Source of the DNA: Tateyamaria omphalii
GTDB taxonomy: Bacteria > Pseudomonadota > Alphaproteobacteria > Rhodobacterales > Rhodobacteraceae
Direction of reading: 5' to 3'
NCBI RefSeq assembly: GCF_001969365.1
Contig: NZ_CP019312.1
Span: 124,001 to 188,000, forward strand
DNA length: 64,000 nt
A model generated the notes under the pieces. That model had not been told where the DNA came from. It ran no database searches and saw nothing but the letters and a program-made list of their open reading frames with translations. The stretch's first letter is position 1; each line of letters begins with the position of its first letter. A program made the translations under genes and the position numbers. Below, one piece after another: positions 53,420-62,216 of the stretch.

Positions 53420-53439
53420 GTCCTGTCGGGTACGACAGG
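53420..53439. promoter_or_regulatory. Inverted repeat upstream of the TbpB-like gene, shared motif
   Basis: CCTGTCG-GGTA-CGACAGG (53422-53439) is a perfect 7-bp inverted repeat. On the minus strand it contains CCCGACAGGAC (53430-53420), identical to the motif upstream of the AraC gene, and a nearby GCTGTCC also recurs at both sites. It lies about 95 bp before the lipoprotein start. Confidence 0.6.
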
Positions 53440-53497
53440 TGCGAGCGGTGTGCAGACGGGTAGGACGGGACAGCTGAGCCTGGTGGCGTGAAGGCAG

Positions 53498-54766
53498 TCA
53501 GCGCGCCTGGGCAGCGCCTTGGCGACCTGCCAGCGCGCCAGACGCCCAATCGGCCATCAGGTCGTAGTATCCGGCAGTGATGCGTGTGTGGGACCGGGTC
53601 CCATTGTCATTTTGCACGTAGTCCCACATGCCGTGATCGGTGCGTGGAAAAACCCGGATCGTGATGTCTTGGCCGTTATCTTCCAAGGCTCGCAATCGGC
53701 CGATGCTGATGCCCGGTGGTGCTGCGCGGTCGTTGCCCGCAAAGACCCACAATTGTGGAACTCTGACGGCCCGAACTGCGTCGACGGGGTCGATGCTCCA
53801 GTCGATATCATAGCTTTCGAACAGTGGCAGAATGACAGTTTCGATCTCTTCAACCGAGGCATCAAGAAGTATTCCGGTGTAGTCGCCGCGTACATGCGGC
53901 AGCCACAATGCATCTGCAAAACGGTTCCGCACCTCATCGAATGCAGCGATCGACGCCGCTGACGGGTGCCGCGCGAGCTGTGCCGTTGCGTCCGTGATCT
54001 GGCGCGCCTTGGCCTGCACGTTGTCTCCGAAACCGGCGGCGCGCAGCTCCAGGGCGACTTGGGCCGCGTCCTCTTCCCGAATGTCCATGACCAACCCGTA
54101 GCCGACCGCGATGAAGTCCGCGTTTGCCCGCGGCGCTGCCAGCGGCGCCACCCATCCACCCTGGCTGAGGCCGATCAGGCCAAAGCGCCCGAAGCGACCG
54201 CGCGCGAGGCGCTTTGCCTCACGCGATGCCGCGACCAGGTCGTCTGCCAGCAGCCCGAAATTTTGCGTATACGCACCGCCGGATTGTCCAGTGCCCCGTT
54301 TGTCATAGACGAACACAGATATCCCGCGCCCGACCATCTGATACGGATCCCGCGCCCGTTCAAGCCAACCGCTGTCCTCCGATCCATGGGCAAATATGAC
54401 AAGAGGGCTTTCCGGTGCCCGGTCAGGCGGTTCGATCAACTGGCCTGCCAGGTCCACATCCCGAGACTTAAAGGATGTGTAGGTTACCGTGTGCGCAATG
54501 TGCGGCCATACCCCCACATCCACAATGTCTATGGCGTTCTCAAGACATCTGACCGGCGCGTCGGGCCCACCCACGTCGCCTGTCAGCCCGGTATCAAAGG
54601 TGTATTTGAACCCGGTATCTGACCGCGTCACAGCGACGAACCCGCTTTCGGAGCCCGAGAAAACCCCGACCTTGCACTGGTGGCCGTCGTCCGCGCCCGC
54701 CAGTGCCTCAGAGATATTGGCGATCAGCAACAGCGCGACCAGAAGAATTTGATTTGCAATGCGCAT
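53498..54766 (-). CDS. Secreted alpha/beta hydrolase
   Basis: Hydrolase of 422 residues with a signal peptide (MRIANQILLVALLLIANISEALAG; the ATG at 54766 is chosen for it). The catalytic triad can be placed: nucleophile Ser in GLIGLSQGGWVAPLA, Asp in FAGNDRAAP and His in RTDHGMWD. The oxyanion region is IFAHGSEDSGW and a VYDKRGTGQSGG block follows, as in serine aminopeptidase or cocaine-esterase-like enzymes. An N-terminal region of about 110 residues before the hydrolase fold is not recognised. It stands alone; the 171 bp upstream of the lipoprotein operon separates them. Confidence 0.82.
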   Translation of the reverse strand: MRIANQILLVALLLIANISEALAGADDGHQCKVGVFSGSESGFVAVTRSDTGFKYTFDTGLTGDVGGPDAPVRCLENAIDIVDVGVWPHIAHTVTYTSFKSRDVDLAGQLIEPPDRAPESPLVIFAHGSEDSGWLERARDPYQMVGRGISVFVYDKRGTGQSGGAYTQNFGLLADDLVAASREAKRLARGRFGRFGLIGLSQGGWVAPLAAPRANADFIAVGYGLVMDIREEDAAQVALELRAAGFGDNVQAKARQITDATAQLARHPSAASIAAFDEVRNRFADALWLPHVRGDYTGILLDASVEEIETVILPLFESYDIDWSIDPVDAVRAVRVPQLWVFAGNDRAAPPGISIGRLRALEDNGQDITIRVFPRTDHGMWDYVQNDNGTRSHTRITAGYYDLMADWASGALAGRQGAAQAR

Positions 54767-54931
54767 CTGCCTCGTCGGTCGTTGTGGTTTAGGGGTGGGA
54801 CCGAGTATCGCGCTGGCAGGCCACGCCGACCAGACGTACGGGCAAGGCAAACGTCCGCGCCGTCACACTCGGACAGCAGATGTGCGTGCTATCCTGGTTT
54901 GCAGTTGCGTTTCGCAGTTCAAGGGCTGGGG

Positions 54932-55714
54932 TCAGCGCAGTGCGGGCGCGCCCGGCACCGACATGTCCACCATGTGCCGCGCCAGCGCAATGCATCCCGA
55001 CGCTTGATGCTGCGCCAAAGCGTGCCCCTTGCCTGCGGTGGCTAGATGCGCCTCGCCCACCACGCCGCTATCCGACAAATCCGATGCGATCCAGCCGAAG
55101 GATATGGGTCCTATTGGCGGGATTTCGGATGTCTCGGCGCTGGACCGGAAGTCCCGTGCCACATCCATGTCAACCGTCTCGGGCTTAAAGGCGAGCATCA
55201 GAGATGTTTCGCGGTCCCCGCCGTGGATGCCAAACGTGTTTTCCTGGTCGCTGAACAGCCCCTCGGGCGCACCAAACGATCCCCATTGCGTCTTGACTGC
55301 CAGCATCCCCGCCTGCACGCGCAACTCGCGCGACAGAATCGAGATCAGGTCGAGATTGCCGCCATGCGAATTGACGATCATCAGCTTTTTCAGCCCGGCA
55401 CGGGCGACGGACAGTCCAATCTCCGTCCAGGCGCGCAGAGCGGTTTCTGCCGTTAATGTACATGTTCCAGCCGCCCATAGGTGTTCGTTCGACTTGCCGA
55501 TGGCCTGCACCGGCAGGATCACCAGGTCGAGGTCCTCGGGGCAGGTGGCGTGCACCGCGTTCAGCATCCCTTCGGCAATCAGCGTATCGGTGCCCACCGG
55601 CAAATGCGGGCCGTGCTGTTCGATGGCTGCCGTGGGTAGCAGGACGATGGTGCGCTCCGGATCCAGCGCCTCGAACTCCGGCATGCGAAGATCGGCCCAG
55701 TTGCGCGCGCTCAT
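54932..55714 (-). CDS. Creatininase-family amidohydrolase
   Basis: Metal-dependent amidohydrolase of 260 residues. Metal-site motifs: PTAAIEQHGPHLPVGTDT near residue 28, VNSHGGN, and IHGGDRETSLML near 165. The ATG at 55714 overlaps the preceding stop (ATGA). Members open cyclic amides such as creatinine or act on formamides. It is the last gene of the ABC-importer operon that starts at 63203 and may take a late ring-opened or cyclic intermediate. Confidence 0.86.
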   Translation of the reverse strand: MSARNWADLRMPEFEALDPERTIVLLPTAAIEQHGPHLPVGTDTLIAEGMLNAVHATCPEDLDLVILPVQAIGKSNEHLWAAGTCTLTAETALRAWTEIGLSVARAGLKKLMIVNSHGGNLDLISILSRELRVQAGMLAVKTQWGSFGAPEGLFSDQENTFGIHGGDRETSLMLAFKPETVDMDVARDFRSSAETSEIPPIGPISFGWIASDLSDSGVVGEAHLATAGKGHALAQHQASGCIALARHMVDMSVPGAPALR

Positions 55715-56631
55715 GTGGTTTCCTTCGGCGCATAGGTCGCCGCCAGCCGCGACGCCAGATAGTCGGCGGCCCGGATGGGTGGATACTTGGCGTCGCCTGT
55801 GCCGGGCAGGGCCGCGACCCGCGCATCCGGGTTCGCTTCGCAGAAGAAGGCAACCGAACGCCGCTGGCGCTTGGGTGGCAGCACCCGGTGCGGGGTCGAG
55901 ACGTAGATGTCGTTTGTCCACCGCATCAGGCAGTCGCCGATATTGACCACATAAGCGCCGGGAACGTGGGGCACATCTGTCCAGTCGCCACCCCGTGGCT
56001 GCACCTGCAACCCCGGCTCGCCGTCCGTCATCAGCAGCGTGATCGCGCCATAATCTGTATGTGCGCCCGCGCCGATTTCATTCGCTGCACCGCTGGCGGG
56101 CGGGTAGTGCAGCAGCCGCATGGCCGACAACGGTTCGGTAAACAGATCGGCAAAATGCGTGGCGGGCAGGCCAAGGTCCTCGGCCATAACGCTCAAAAGC
56201 GCCGAGGCTTGTGTCTGGCACGCGTCGTAATAGGCCAGCATCGTGTCGGCAAAGCCGGGGATATCAGGCCAGCGGTTCACCCCGCGAAAGGGTTCATCGG
56301 CCAAGACGCGGGGATCATCTGGCGCAAGGTCATAGCCGATGTTGAAGGTCTCCTTGCTGTCCACCTCGGGCCGCGTTTCGTCCAGGGACTCGTCCCCCGG
56401 CTTCGCCCAGCCGCGATAATGCGGCGTGTCCAGGATCGACAGTTTGGCCTTCTCGGCGCGCGGTTGGTTGAAGAACGTGTCTGCCAGCGCGAACACCTCG
56501 TCCCGCAGGGTGTGCGGCACTTGCGGGTTTGCCAGCAGGAAGAACCCGGTTTCGCGCACCGCCGGGCCCAATTGGGACCGAAAGGCCGCGCGGTCTGTTT
56601 GTGCTTTGGTCCAGTCGAGGACAGGGATCAT
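55711..56631 (-). CDS. 2-oxoglutarate/Fe(II)-dependent oxygenase (isopenicillin-N-synthase-like)
   Basis: Oxygenase of 306 residues. The iron triad is visible as HTD in GAGAHTDYGAITLL and His in STPHRVLPP; the 2-oxoglutarate Arg-x-Ser is RRSVAFF. The N-terminal DIOX_N domain starts MIPVLDWTKA and includes RETGFFLLAN. Such enzymes hydroxylate, desaturate or dealkylate small molecules. It overlaps both neighbours by 4 bp. In this operon it probably adds an oxygen to the imported compound or demethylates it. Confidence 0.88.
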   Translation of the reverse strand: MIPVLDWTKAQTDRAAFRSQLGPAVRETGFFLLANPQVPHTLRDEVFALADTFFNQPRAEKAKLSILDTPHYRGWAKPGDESLDETRPEVDSKETFNIGYDLAPDDPRVLADEPFRGVNRWPDIPGFADTMLAYYDACQTQASALLSVMAEDLGLPATHFADLFTEPLSAMRLLHYPPASGAANEIGAGAHTDYGAITLLMTDGEPGLQVQPRGGDWTDVPHVPGAYVVNIGDCLMRWTNDIYVSTPHRVLPPKRQRRSVAFFCEANPDARVAALPGTGDAKYPPIRAADYLASRLAATYAPKETT

Positions 56632-57224
56632 GCCGTCAGCCTTTCCATACGTTCGGCCACTTTCCTAAGGTACTGTGACCGCGACGTATCGGTGGAACTG
56701 TCCATCAGGTAATGCGCCGCAAAAACGGTGCGACACCTCTTGGCACAAATGGCGCGCACGCCGCGTGTCAGCATCTTGCGACCGGGCGCACCAATCAGGG
56801 TCGTCAGCCACCAAGATGCGCCGCAGGTCGTGAAAACGCCCAAGCGTTTGATGTGGGTCAGGCCGGGCTGGATGTTGTCCCCTTCGCCCTTGGGCATGAT
56901 AAACGCGACACCAGGCAACAGCACCCGGTCGAGCCAGCCCTTCAGCATCGCGGGCAGGCCATACCACCACGTCGGATAGATAAAGATCAGCGCATCGGCC
57001 CATTGCACATCCGCCACATCCTGCGCCACCGGATCGGCGTTGCAGCTTTCGTCCAGATAGCAATCCAGCTCATGGGCGGTGAGCACTGGCATGAAGTTCG
57101 ACCGATAAAGGTCGCGCAAGCGGTATTCGACGCCTGCTTTCTCCAGATGGGTCGTGACCGTGCCCAGCACGGCGGCGTTAAAGCTGTCCTCCTTGGGATG
57201 GCAAAAAATGATGAGCGCACGCAT
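56628..57224 (-). CDS. Flavodoxin-fold NAD(P)H oxidoreductase 1
   Basis: Protein of 198 residues of the NQO1/KefF family: MRALIIFCHPKEDSFNAAVLGTV at the start, IFIYPTWWYGLPAMLKGWLDRVLLPGVAF as the flavin-side loop and VFTTCGASWW. It would use FMN or FAD to reduce quinones or a pathway intermediate with NAD(P)H. It sits beside a second, divergent homologue, with a 1-bp overlap (TGATG). Confidence 0.85.
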   Translation of the reverse strand: MRALIIFCHPKEDSFNAAVLGTVTTHLEKAGVEYRLRDLYRSNFMPVLTAHELDCYLDESCNADPVAQDVADVQWADALIFIYPTWWYGLPAMLKGWLDRVLLPGVAFIMPKGEGDNIQPGLTHIKRLGVFTTCGASWWLTTLIGAPGRKMLTRGVRAICAKRCRTVFAAHYLMDSSTDTSRSQYLRKVAERMERLTA

Positions 57225-57835
57225 CAGAACGTCCTTAATTGTTCTCCGACATGGGTCAGGAAGCGGCGCCGCTGTGCGTCCGTTGCCCGGTTCATGTCAT
57301 AAAGGGCAAGGTATTTGGTCGTTCGTGGCCTGCACACGTGCCAAACGGCGCGCGTGATGCATTTGCGCGGGGGATCCCCGCACAGCATGGCCCGCAGCCG
57401 CGTGCCACCATATGTGGTGACAGCCGCCAGCCGCCGAATGCGTGTCAGGTTCGGGACGACCTTGCCATCGTCCAACCGGAAAGACACGCCCGGCAAAAAC
57501 ACCCGGTCGAGAAAGCCCTTGAGCATCGCCGGGTATCCGAAATTCCACACCGGAAAGACCATGACCAGTGCGTCGGCCGCGCGCAAACGGTCGACATAGT
57601 CCTTCACGGGTTCAACATTGTCCGGCACGTCATGATAGCCGCGCCTGTCGGCCTCCGACATTACGGGATCGAAGCCTTCGGCATAGAGGTCGCAATCATC
57701 CACGTCCCAACCACGCCCCAACAATGACTGAACCACTTGCGTATGCAACGCTGCATTGAAGCTGTCAGGCACCGGGTGCGCTGCCAGCACCAAAGCGCGC
57801 TGTGGTTCGGACGGGACGGTGGGTGCTGGCGTCAT
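57224..57835 (-). CDS. Flavodoxin-fold NAD(P)H oxidoreductase 2
   Basis: Protein of 203 residues of the same family as its neighbour: RALVLAAHPVPDSFNAALHTQVVQSL, VFPVWNFGYPAMLKGFLDRVFLPGVSF and AVTTYGGTRLRAML. The two are clearly paralogous but far apart, so a heterodimer or different electron acceptors are possible. The ATG overlaps the FAD-oxidase stop (ATGA). Confidence 0.85.
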   Translation of the reverse strand: MTPAPTVPSEPQRALVLAAHPVPDSFNAALHTQVVQSLLGRGWDVDDCDLYAEGFDPVMSEADRRGYHDVPDNVEPVKDYVDRLRAADALVMVFPVWNFGYPAMLKGFLDRVFLPGVSFRLDDGKVVPNLTRIRRLAAVTTYGGTRLRAMLCGDPPRKCITRAVWHVCRPRTTKYLALYDMNRATDAQRRRFLTHVGEQLRTF

Positions 57836-59226
57836 TCGGCAGCCTGTATCTTGGGATAGGAATACATCTCGGCAAAATCGAAGTCCGGATCATCCCAGGC
57901 GATCATCTTGCCGGGGTTGAGCAGGCCCTTGGGGTCCGCCTCGCGCTTGAACTTCAACTGCCGGTCATCGACCGTCTGCCGCCCGCCTTCCTCCAGCGTG
58001 TAGCGGTGCGGGTTGAACACCATGGCGCCCGCGTCCTCGTGTATCTTGACGATCTCGTCCAGCCGCTCCTCGGTCGTGAATTTGACAAGGGACAGGCCCG
58101 CAAACATGACCTTGCCGCCTTCTTTGAGCACCTCAAGGTGATGCAGCACCTCGGGCGACAGCGCCTCGCGCATCTTTTCGATCAGGTCCAATTGGTTCGG
58201 ATAGCCAAAGCGCACCTGCAAATACGTGATCGACGGATCGACCTTGAGCGCGCGCAGTGTCGTATGGTTCCAGCCGTATTCAAAGACGGTGCCCGGCGAC
58301 CGGTCCCAATCGTGATCATCGCTGCGGTAGATCAGGTTCAGCGCCGGACTGCGGCCCAACAGCGTCTGAAACCCGTCCATCGAATGCGGCGCGACCATCA
58401 GGCCGATCAGGGTATCGTCGGCCTCGACATGCGGCGCCACGCGCTGGAAGTAATCCTTGGCCACCGGCGCCTCGAACACGGTGGCCAGCTTGATCAGAAT
58501 GCCGTCCTCGTTTGCAAGGTCCTGGGCAAAGCGGGTGGCGGCCATAAAGTCCTTGGAGGTGACGAACATCTCCACCCAGTCATAGGCGGGCGCAAGGGGC
58601 ATCTCGATCTCGGTGATGATGCCGTTGGTGCCGTAGGCATGGCTGACGCGGGCCAGCTCCTCGCCCCGGAACTCAAGAATGCGCGGCTCTTCCTCCATGG
58701 TGACAACGCGCAGGCGGATAATGTTGCCCAGATCGCGCAACGACCCCCATGTGCAGGACCCGACACCGCCCGAGCCACCCGCGATAAATCCGCCGATCGT
58801 GGCCGTCGCCCATGTGCTCGAAAACATGCGGATTTCCTGCCCCGACTGCTCCTTGCAGGCTGCATCCAGATCTTTCAGCAAACATCCCGGTTCGACAATC
58901 ACACGGCCCGGATGCACCGCTTTCACCTTGTCCATCCAGCGCAGGTGCATCACGCACCCGCCCTCCAGCGGCATCGCCTGCCCATAATTCCCGGTCCCCG
59001 CGCCGCGCGTCGTGACGGGCACATCGTGGTGGTAACAAACCTTGAGCACCTCGATCACCTCCGCTTCATTCCGCGGGCGCACGACGAAGTCGGCAACGAC
59101 ATGGTCCAGCCGGTCCTTGAGCACGGGTGAGTACCAGAAGAAGTCGCGGGATGAGGCGCGAATGCTGGCCTCTTTCTCGTCGATGTCCAGATGGGCGAGG
59201 GCGGCTTTGGCGGCGTCGATGTTCAT
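57832..59226 (-). CDS. FAD-linked oxidase (GlcD-like, VAO family)
   Basis: Oxidoreductase of 464 residues. PCMH-type FAD domain: FVVRPRNEAEVIEVLKVCYHHDVPVTTRGAGTGNYGQAMPLEGGCVMHL, then IGGFIAGGSGGVGSCTWGSLRDLG and HAYGTNGIITEIEMPL; the C-terminus has the family's KFKREADPKGLLNPGKM. It starts at the ATG 59226 after GGGAGACACC. It probably oxidises an alcohol, 2-hydroxy acid or amine within the operon. Starts and stops overlap both neighbours by 4 bp. Confidence 0.87.
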   Translation of the reverse strand: MNIDAAKAALAHLDIDEKEASIRASSRDFFWYSPVLKDRLDHVVADFVVRPRNEAEVIEVLKVCYHHDVPVTTRGAGTGNYGQAMPLEGGCVMHLRWMDKVKAVHPGRVIVEPGCLLKDLDAACKEQSGQEIRMFSSTWATATIGGFIAGGSGGVGSCTWGSLRDLGNIIRLRVVTMEEEPRILEFRGEELARVSHAYGTNGIITEIEMPLAPAYDWVEMFVTSKDFMAATRFAQDLANEDGILIKLATVFEAPVAKDYFQRVAPHVEADDTLIGLMVAPHSMDGFQTLLGRSPALNLIYRSDDHDWDRSPGTVFEYGWNHTTLRALKVDPSITYLQVRFGYPNQLDLIEKMREALSPEVLHHLEVLKEGGKVMFAGLSLVKFTTEERLDEIVKIHEDAGAMVFNPHRYTLEEGGRQTVDDRQLKFKREADPKGLLNPGKMIAWDDPDFDFAEMYSYPKIQAAE

Positions 59227-60494
59227 GGTGTCTCCCACAGATGGTCAAGGGTGGAATAGTCGGGCAATGTGCGGTCGATGGCGGCGCCATTCCGCAGAAC
59301 GATACGGTCGGATTGCGGGCGGGCATAGAGCTCGGTCCATTCCCGCGCTTTGAAAATGACGAGGTCAGCAGGCGCGCCGGGCGCAAGGCTCTGCGCCTCA
59401 AACCCGCACGTTGCGGCAGGTTGTGTGGTAAAGGATGTCACCCAATCGGTGCGCGCGTGATCCAGATGTGCAATGCGCGTCGCCTGCCGCATCACCTCCA
59501 GCATATCCAGATCGCCATAGGCATAGAACGGATCGCGTGTGTTGTCGGACGCAAAGGACACCGGAATGCCCCGCGCGCGCATCTCATGCACCAGCGTCAC
59601 ACCCCGCCCGCGCGGAGTGCGCGCGGTGCCTTCGGGTGTACGGTCCTGAAGATACAGATTGCACATCGGCAGGCTGACCACATGCAGCCCGGCCCTTGCG
59701 ACCAGATCCAGCGTGTCCATCGCCCGCGCGTCGTCCTGCGTGGACAGCGAACAGCAATGGCCGACCACGATGCGCCCGCCGAACCCGACCTCCAGCGCCA
59801 CTTCGGCAATCAGGCGGAGGGTTTCCGAGGATGCGTCCATCGTCTCGTCCACATGGAAATCAGCATCAAGGCCGCGCGCCGTGGCGAGGCGAAAGAACCC
59901 CTCAAGCCGGTCGCGCAGATCGGGCACCGGATAGGTGACCATGCCCAACGTCCCGCCGTGCTCGGCCACCAGATCGGCGGTCACCTTGAAATCGCCGTCC
60001 TCGGAAAATCCATCGCAGCCGATCAGGCACACGCCCTGCAGGTCGATCCGACCGGCCCACGCCTCGCGCAATTCGGAAAACACGGGCCACGTGATCTGCG
60101 GCTGCGGCGGGATACTGTCCAGATGCGTGCGCACCGCACGGCTGCCATGGGCATAGGCGCAAGCGAGGCCGAACTCCATCCGGGCGCGCAGATCGTCCGC
60201 CGACCAGTTGGCATGATCGGCGCGCACGGTGGTGAGCGCGCCCATGAACGACCCGTCGGGGTTCGACGCCCGCGGCCAGATATGCCCCTTGTCCAGATGC
60301 ACGTGCATATCGGTGAAACACGGAAGCACCATCGCCCGACCCATATCGACGCGCTGGCCGGGTGTGTCGCTGATCTTGCCATCGTCAATGTGCAGATCGG
60401 TGGTGATCAGGTCGCCGTCCTGCCCGGTCAGGCAGGCAGGAACGGTAACATCGGCAAGGGTTATGTGTCCGCTGGGCAGGGCGCGAAAATCCAT
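59223..60494 (-). CDS. Cytosine-deaminase-like amidohydrolase
   Basis: TIM-barrel metal hydrolase of 423 residues. Metal ligands: HVH in FTDMHVHLDKGHIWPR, His in DADFHVDETMD, His in VVGHCCSLS and Asp in FASDNTRDPFYAYGDLDM, the set of cytosine deaminase/isocytosine deaminase relatives. The ATG overlaps the permease stop (TGATG). A substrate with an amidine, cyclic urea or aminopyrimidine group is plausible and fits the NMT1-type importer, but the exact one is unknown. Confidence 0.87.
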   Translation of the reverse strand: MDFRALPSGHITLADVTVPACLTGQDGDLITTDLHIDDGKISDTPGQRVDMGRAMVLPCFTDMHVHLDKGHIWPRASNPDGSFMGALTTVRADHANWSADDLRARMEFGLACAYAHGSRAVRTHLDSIPPQPQITWPVFSELREAWAGRIDLQGVCLIGCDGFSEDGDFKVTADLVAEHGGTLGMVTYPVPDLRDRLEGFFRLATARGLDADFHVDETMDASSETLRLIAEVALEVGFGGRIVVGHCCSLSTQDDARAMDTLDLVARAGLHVVSLPMCNLYLQDRTPEGTARTPRGRGVTLVHEMRARGIPVSFASDNTRDPFYAYGDLDMLEVMRQATRIAHLDHARTDWVTSFTTQPAATCGFEAQSLAPGAPADLVIFKAREWTELYARPQSDRIVLRNGAAIDRTLPDYSTLDHLWETP

Positions 60495-61354
60495 CAACCC
60501 TCCCGTTTGATGGCGCTTTCGTGCCACTTGCGCAGCAGCATGTGAGACAACAGCGACAGGGCCGCAAAGATGAACACGCCCATCGCCGCCACGATGGCAA
60601 GGGCCGCAAACATGCGCGCGATGTTCAGCCGGTAGCCCGCCTCCTGAATGCGGAAGGCAAGGCCAGTTCCCACACCGCCCGTGCCAGCCACCAGTTCCGC
60701 CACGACGGCCCCGATCAGCGACAGACCCCCGGCGATCTTCAAACCGCCCAGAAAGTACGGAAGGGCAGAGGGCAATTGCAGCATCCACAACCGTTGCCAC
60801 CGCGTCGCCCCATAGATGCGGAAGAGATCGCGCAGATTGTGATCGACTGAATTGAGCCCCAGCGTCGTCGAACTGAGCACCGGAAAGAACGCCACAAGCC
60901 ACGCGCAAAGCAACATGCCGACCGTCTTGCTTTCCACATAGATGAAGATCAGCGGCGCGATGGCCACCACAGGTGTGACCTGCAGGATCACCGCGTAGGG
61001 GTACAGCGACAGCTCAACCATCTTGTTCTGATTGAACAGGATGGCAAGGCCGGCACCGCCGACCACAGCAATGGCAAGGGCCATCAGAGTGATGCGCCCG
61101 GTCAAGAGCGCGCTGTCCCACAAGATCGCCCAGTCCCCGGTCAGGCTGCCCCAGACACGCGCCGGGCTGGGCAGGATAAAGTGGGGTATCTCGTTCCAGA
61201 CCACGATCCGGTCCCAGACCCAGATCATCAGCGCCATGACCAAGAGCGGCAGCAGCCAGCGCGCCGTCCTTTCGATCCGGCGGCTGCGCGCGCGGCGTGC
61301 TTCTTCTGCATCAACCGTGGGGGCGGCGGGACGGTCCAGGTCGGTCACGCTCAT
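60494..61354 (-). CDS. ABC permease, SsuC/ThiX (NitT/TauT) family
   Basis: Inner-membrane permease of 286 residues with six membrane segments and the EAA-type loop LRDLFRIYGATRWQRLWMLQLPSALPYFLGGLKIAGGLSLIGAVVAEL. The start ATG at 61354 overlaps the ATPase stop (ATGA). It works with the ATPase and binding protein of the same operon. The family carries nitrate, taurine, sulfonates, HMP or riboflavin; the binding protein suggests the pyrimidine/thiamine-like branch. Confidence 0.88.
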   Translation of the reverse strand: MSVTDLDRPAAPTVDAEEARRARSRRIERTARWLLPLLVMALMIWVWDRIVVWNEIPHFILPSPARVWGSLTGDWAILWDSALLTGRITLMALAIAVVGGAGLAILFNQNKMVELSLYPYAVILQVTPVVAIAPLIFIYVESKTVGMLLCAWLVAFFPVLSSTTLGLNSVDHNLRDLFRIYGATRWQRLWMLQLPSALPYFLGGLKIAGGLSLIGAVVAELVAGTGGVGTGLAFRIQEAGYRLNIARMFAALAIVAAMGVFIFAALSLLSHMLLRKWHESAIKREG

Positions 61355-62133
61355 GCCGCGGCCTCCATGGCCTGTTCCAGCGCTTGGGATGCTGCCCGAC
61401 AATGCGCCACATATTCTGACGACGTACGAAACATCTCTCCGCGTGGATAGGGTTCGTCCACGTGCAACTCGTCGATCACACGTCCGGGACGCGCGGCCAT
61501 CACCACGATGCGGTCGGACAGGAACACGCTTTCAAAAACGGAGTGCGTCACAAAAATCACAGTGCAGCCGATGCGCGCCTGCATCTCAAGCAGATCATTG
61601 TTCAACTTGAACCGCGTGATCTCATCCAGCGCGGCAAAGGGTTCGTCCATCAGGATCAACTTGGGCTGCGTGACCATCGCGCGGGCAATCGACACGCGCA
61701 TCTTCATGCCGCCCGACAATTCACGGGGATAGGCGTTCTGAAATTTCTCCAGCCCCACCAGCTTCAGCGCCTCGAGGATCTCGTCCTTGACCGCAGCATA
61801 GCTTTTCCCCTCAAGCCGAAAGGGCAGGTACACGTTTTGCGCCACCGTGGCCCAGGGCATCAGCGTCGGTTCCTGAAACACCACGCCCAGGTCGCCTTGG
61901 GCGCGGGGCGTGGCCCATTCGATGCGGCCTGTGGTCGGTTCGGACAGTCCCGCGATCAAACGCAGGGCCGTCGACTTGCCACAGCCGGACGGCCCCAGAA
62001 GCGAGATGAAGTCGCCCTCGCGCACGGTCAATGACATCGCGCGCAACGCCTGCACATTGCCCGGAAACACCTTGTCCACTGCGTTGACACGCATCAAATC
62101 GTCACGCTCGGCAAAAGGAGCGATTTGCGCCAT
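61351..62133 (-). CDS. ABC transporter ATP-binding protein, SsuB/ThiZ (NitT/TauT) family
   Basis: ATPase of 260 residues: Walker A GPSGCGKST, Q-loop VFQEPTLMPWATV, signature LSGGMKMRVSIARA, Walker B LILMDEPFAALDE and FVTHSVFESVFLSDRI. The ATG at 62133 follows AAGAGGGCCAC. It is separated from the binding-protein gene by 83 bp that hold a strong hairpin and then overlaps the permease gene. Confidence 0.9.
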   Translation of the reverse strand: MAQIAPFAERDDLMRVNAVDKVFPGNVQALRAMSLTVREGDFISLLGPSGCGKSTALRLIAGLSEPTTGRIEWATPRAQGDLGVVFQEPTLMPWATVAQNVYLPFRLEGKSYAAVKDEILEALKLVGLEKFQNAYPRELSGGMKMRVSIARAMVTQPKLILMDEPFAALDEITRFKLNNDLLEMQARIGCTVIFVTHSVFESVFLSDRIVVMAARPGRVIDELHVDEPYPRGEMFRTSSEYVAHCRAASQALEQAMEAAA

Positions 62134-62154
62134 GTGGCCCTCTTTATCGTAGAA

Positions 62155-62190
62155 AATGCCGAACGTACGCACCACACCCCGTTCGGCATT
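62155..62190 (-). promoter_or_regulatory. Stem-loop between the binding-protein and ATPase genes
   Basis: AATGCCGAACG and its exact complement CGTTCGGCATT form an 11-bp stem with a 14-base loop, 26 bp after the binding-protein stop. It has a few T residues on the downstream side but the operon must continue, so it is a partial terminator or mRNA stabiliser. Confidence 0.7.
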
Positions 62191-62216
62191 CTGTTTCCTG
62201 AATTATAGAACGGCGA

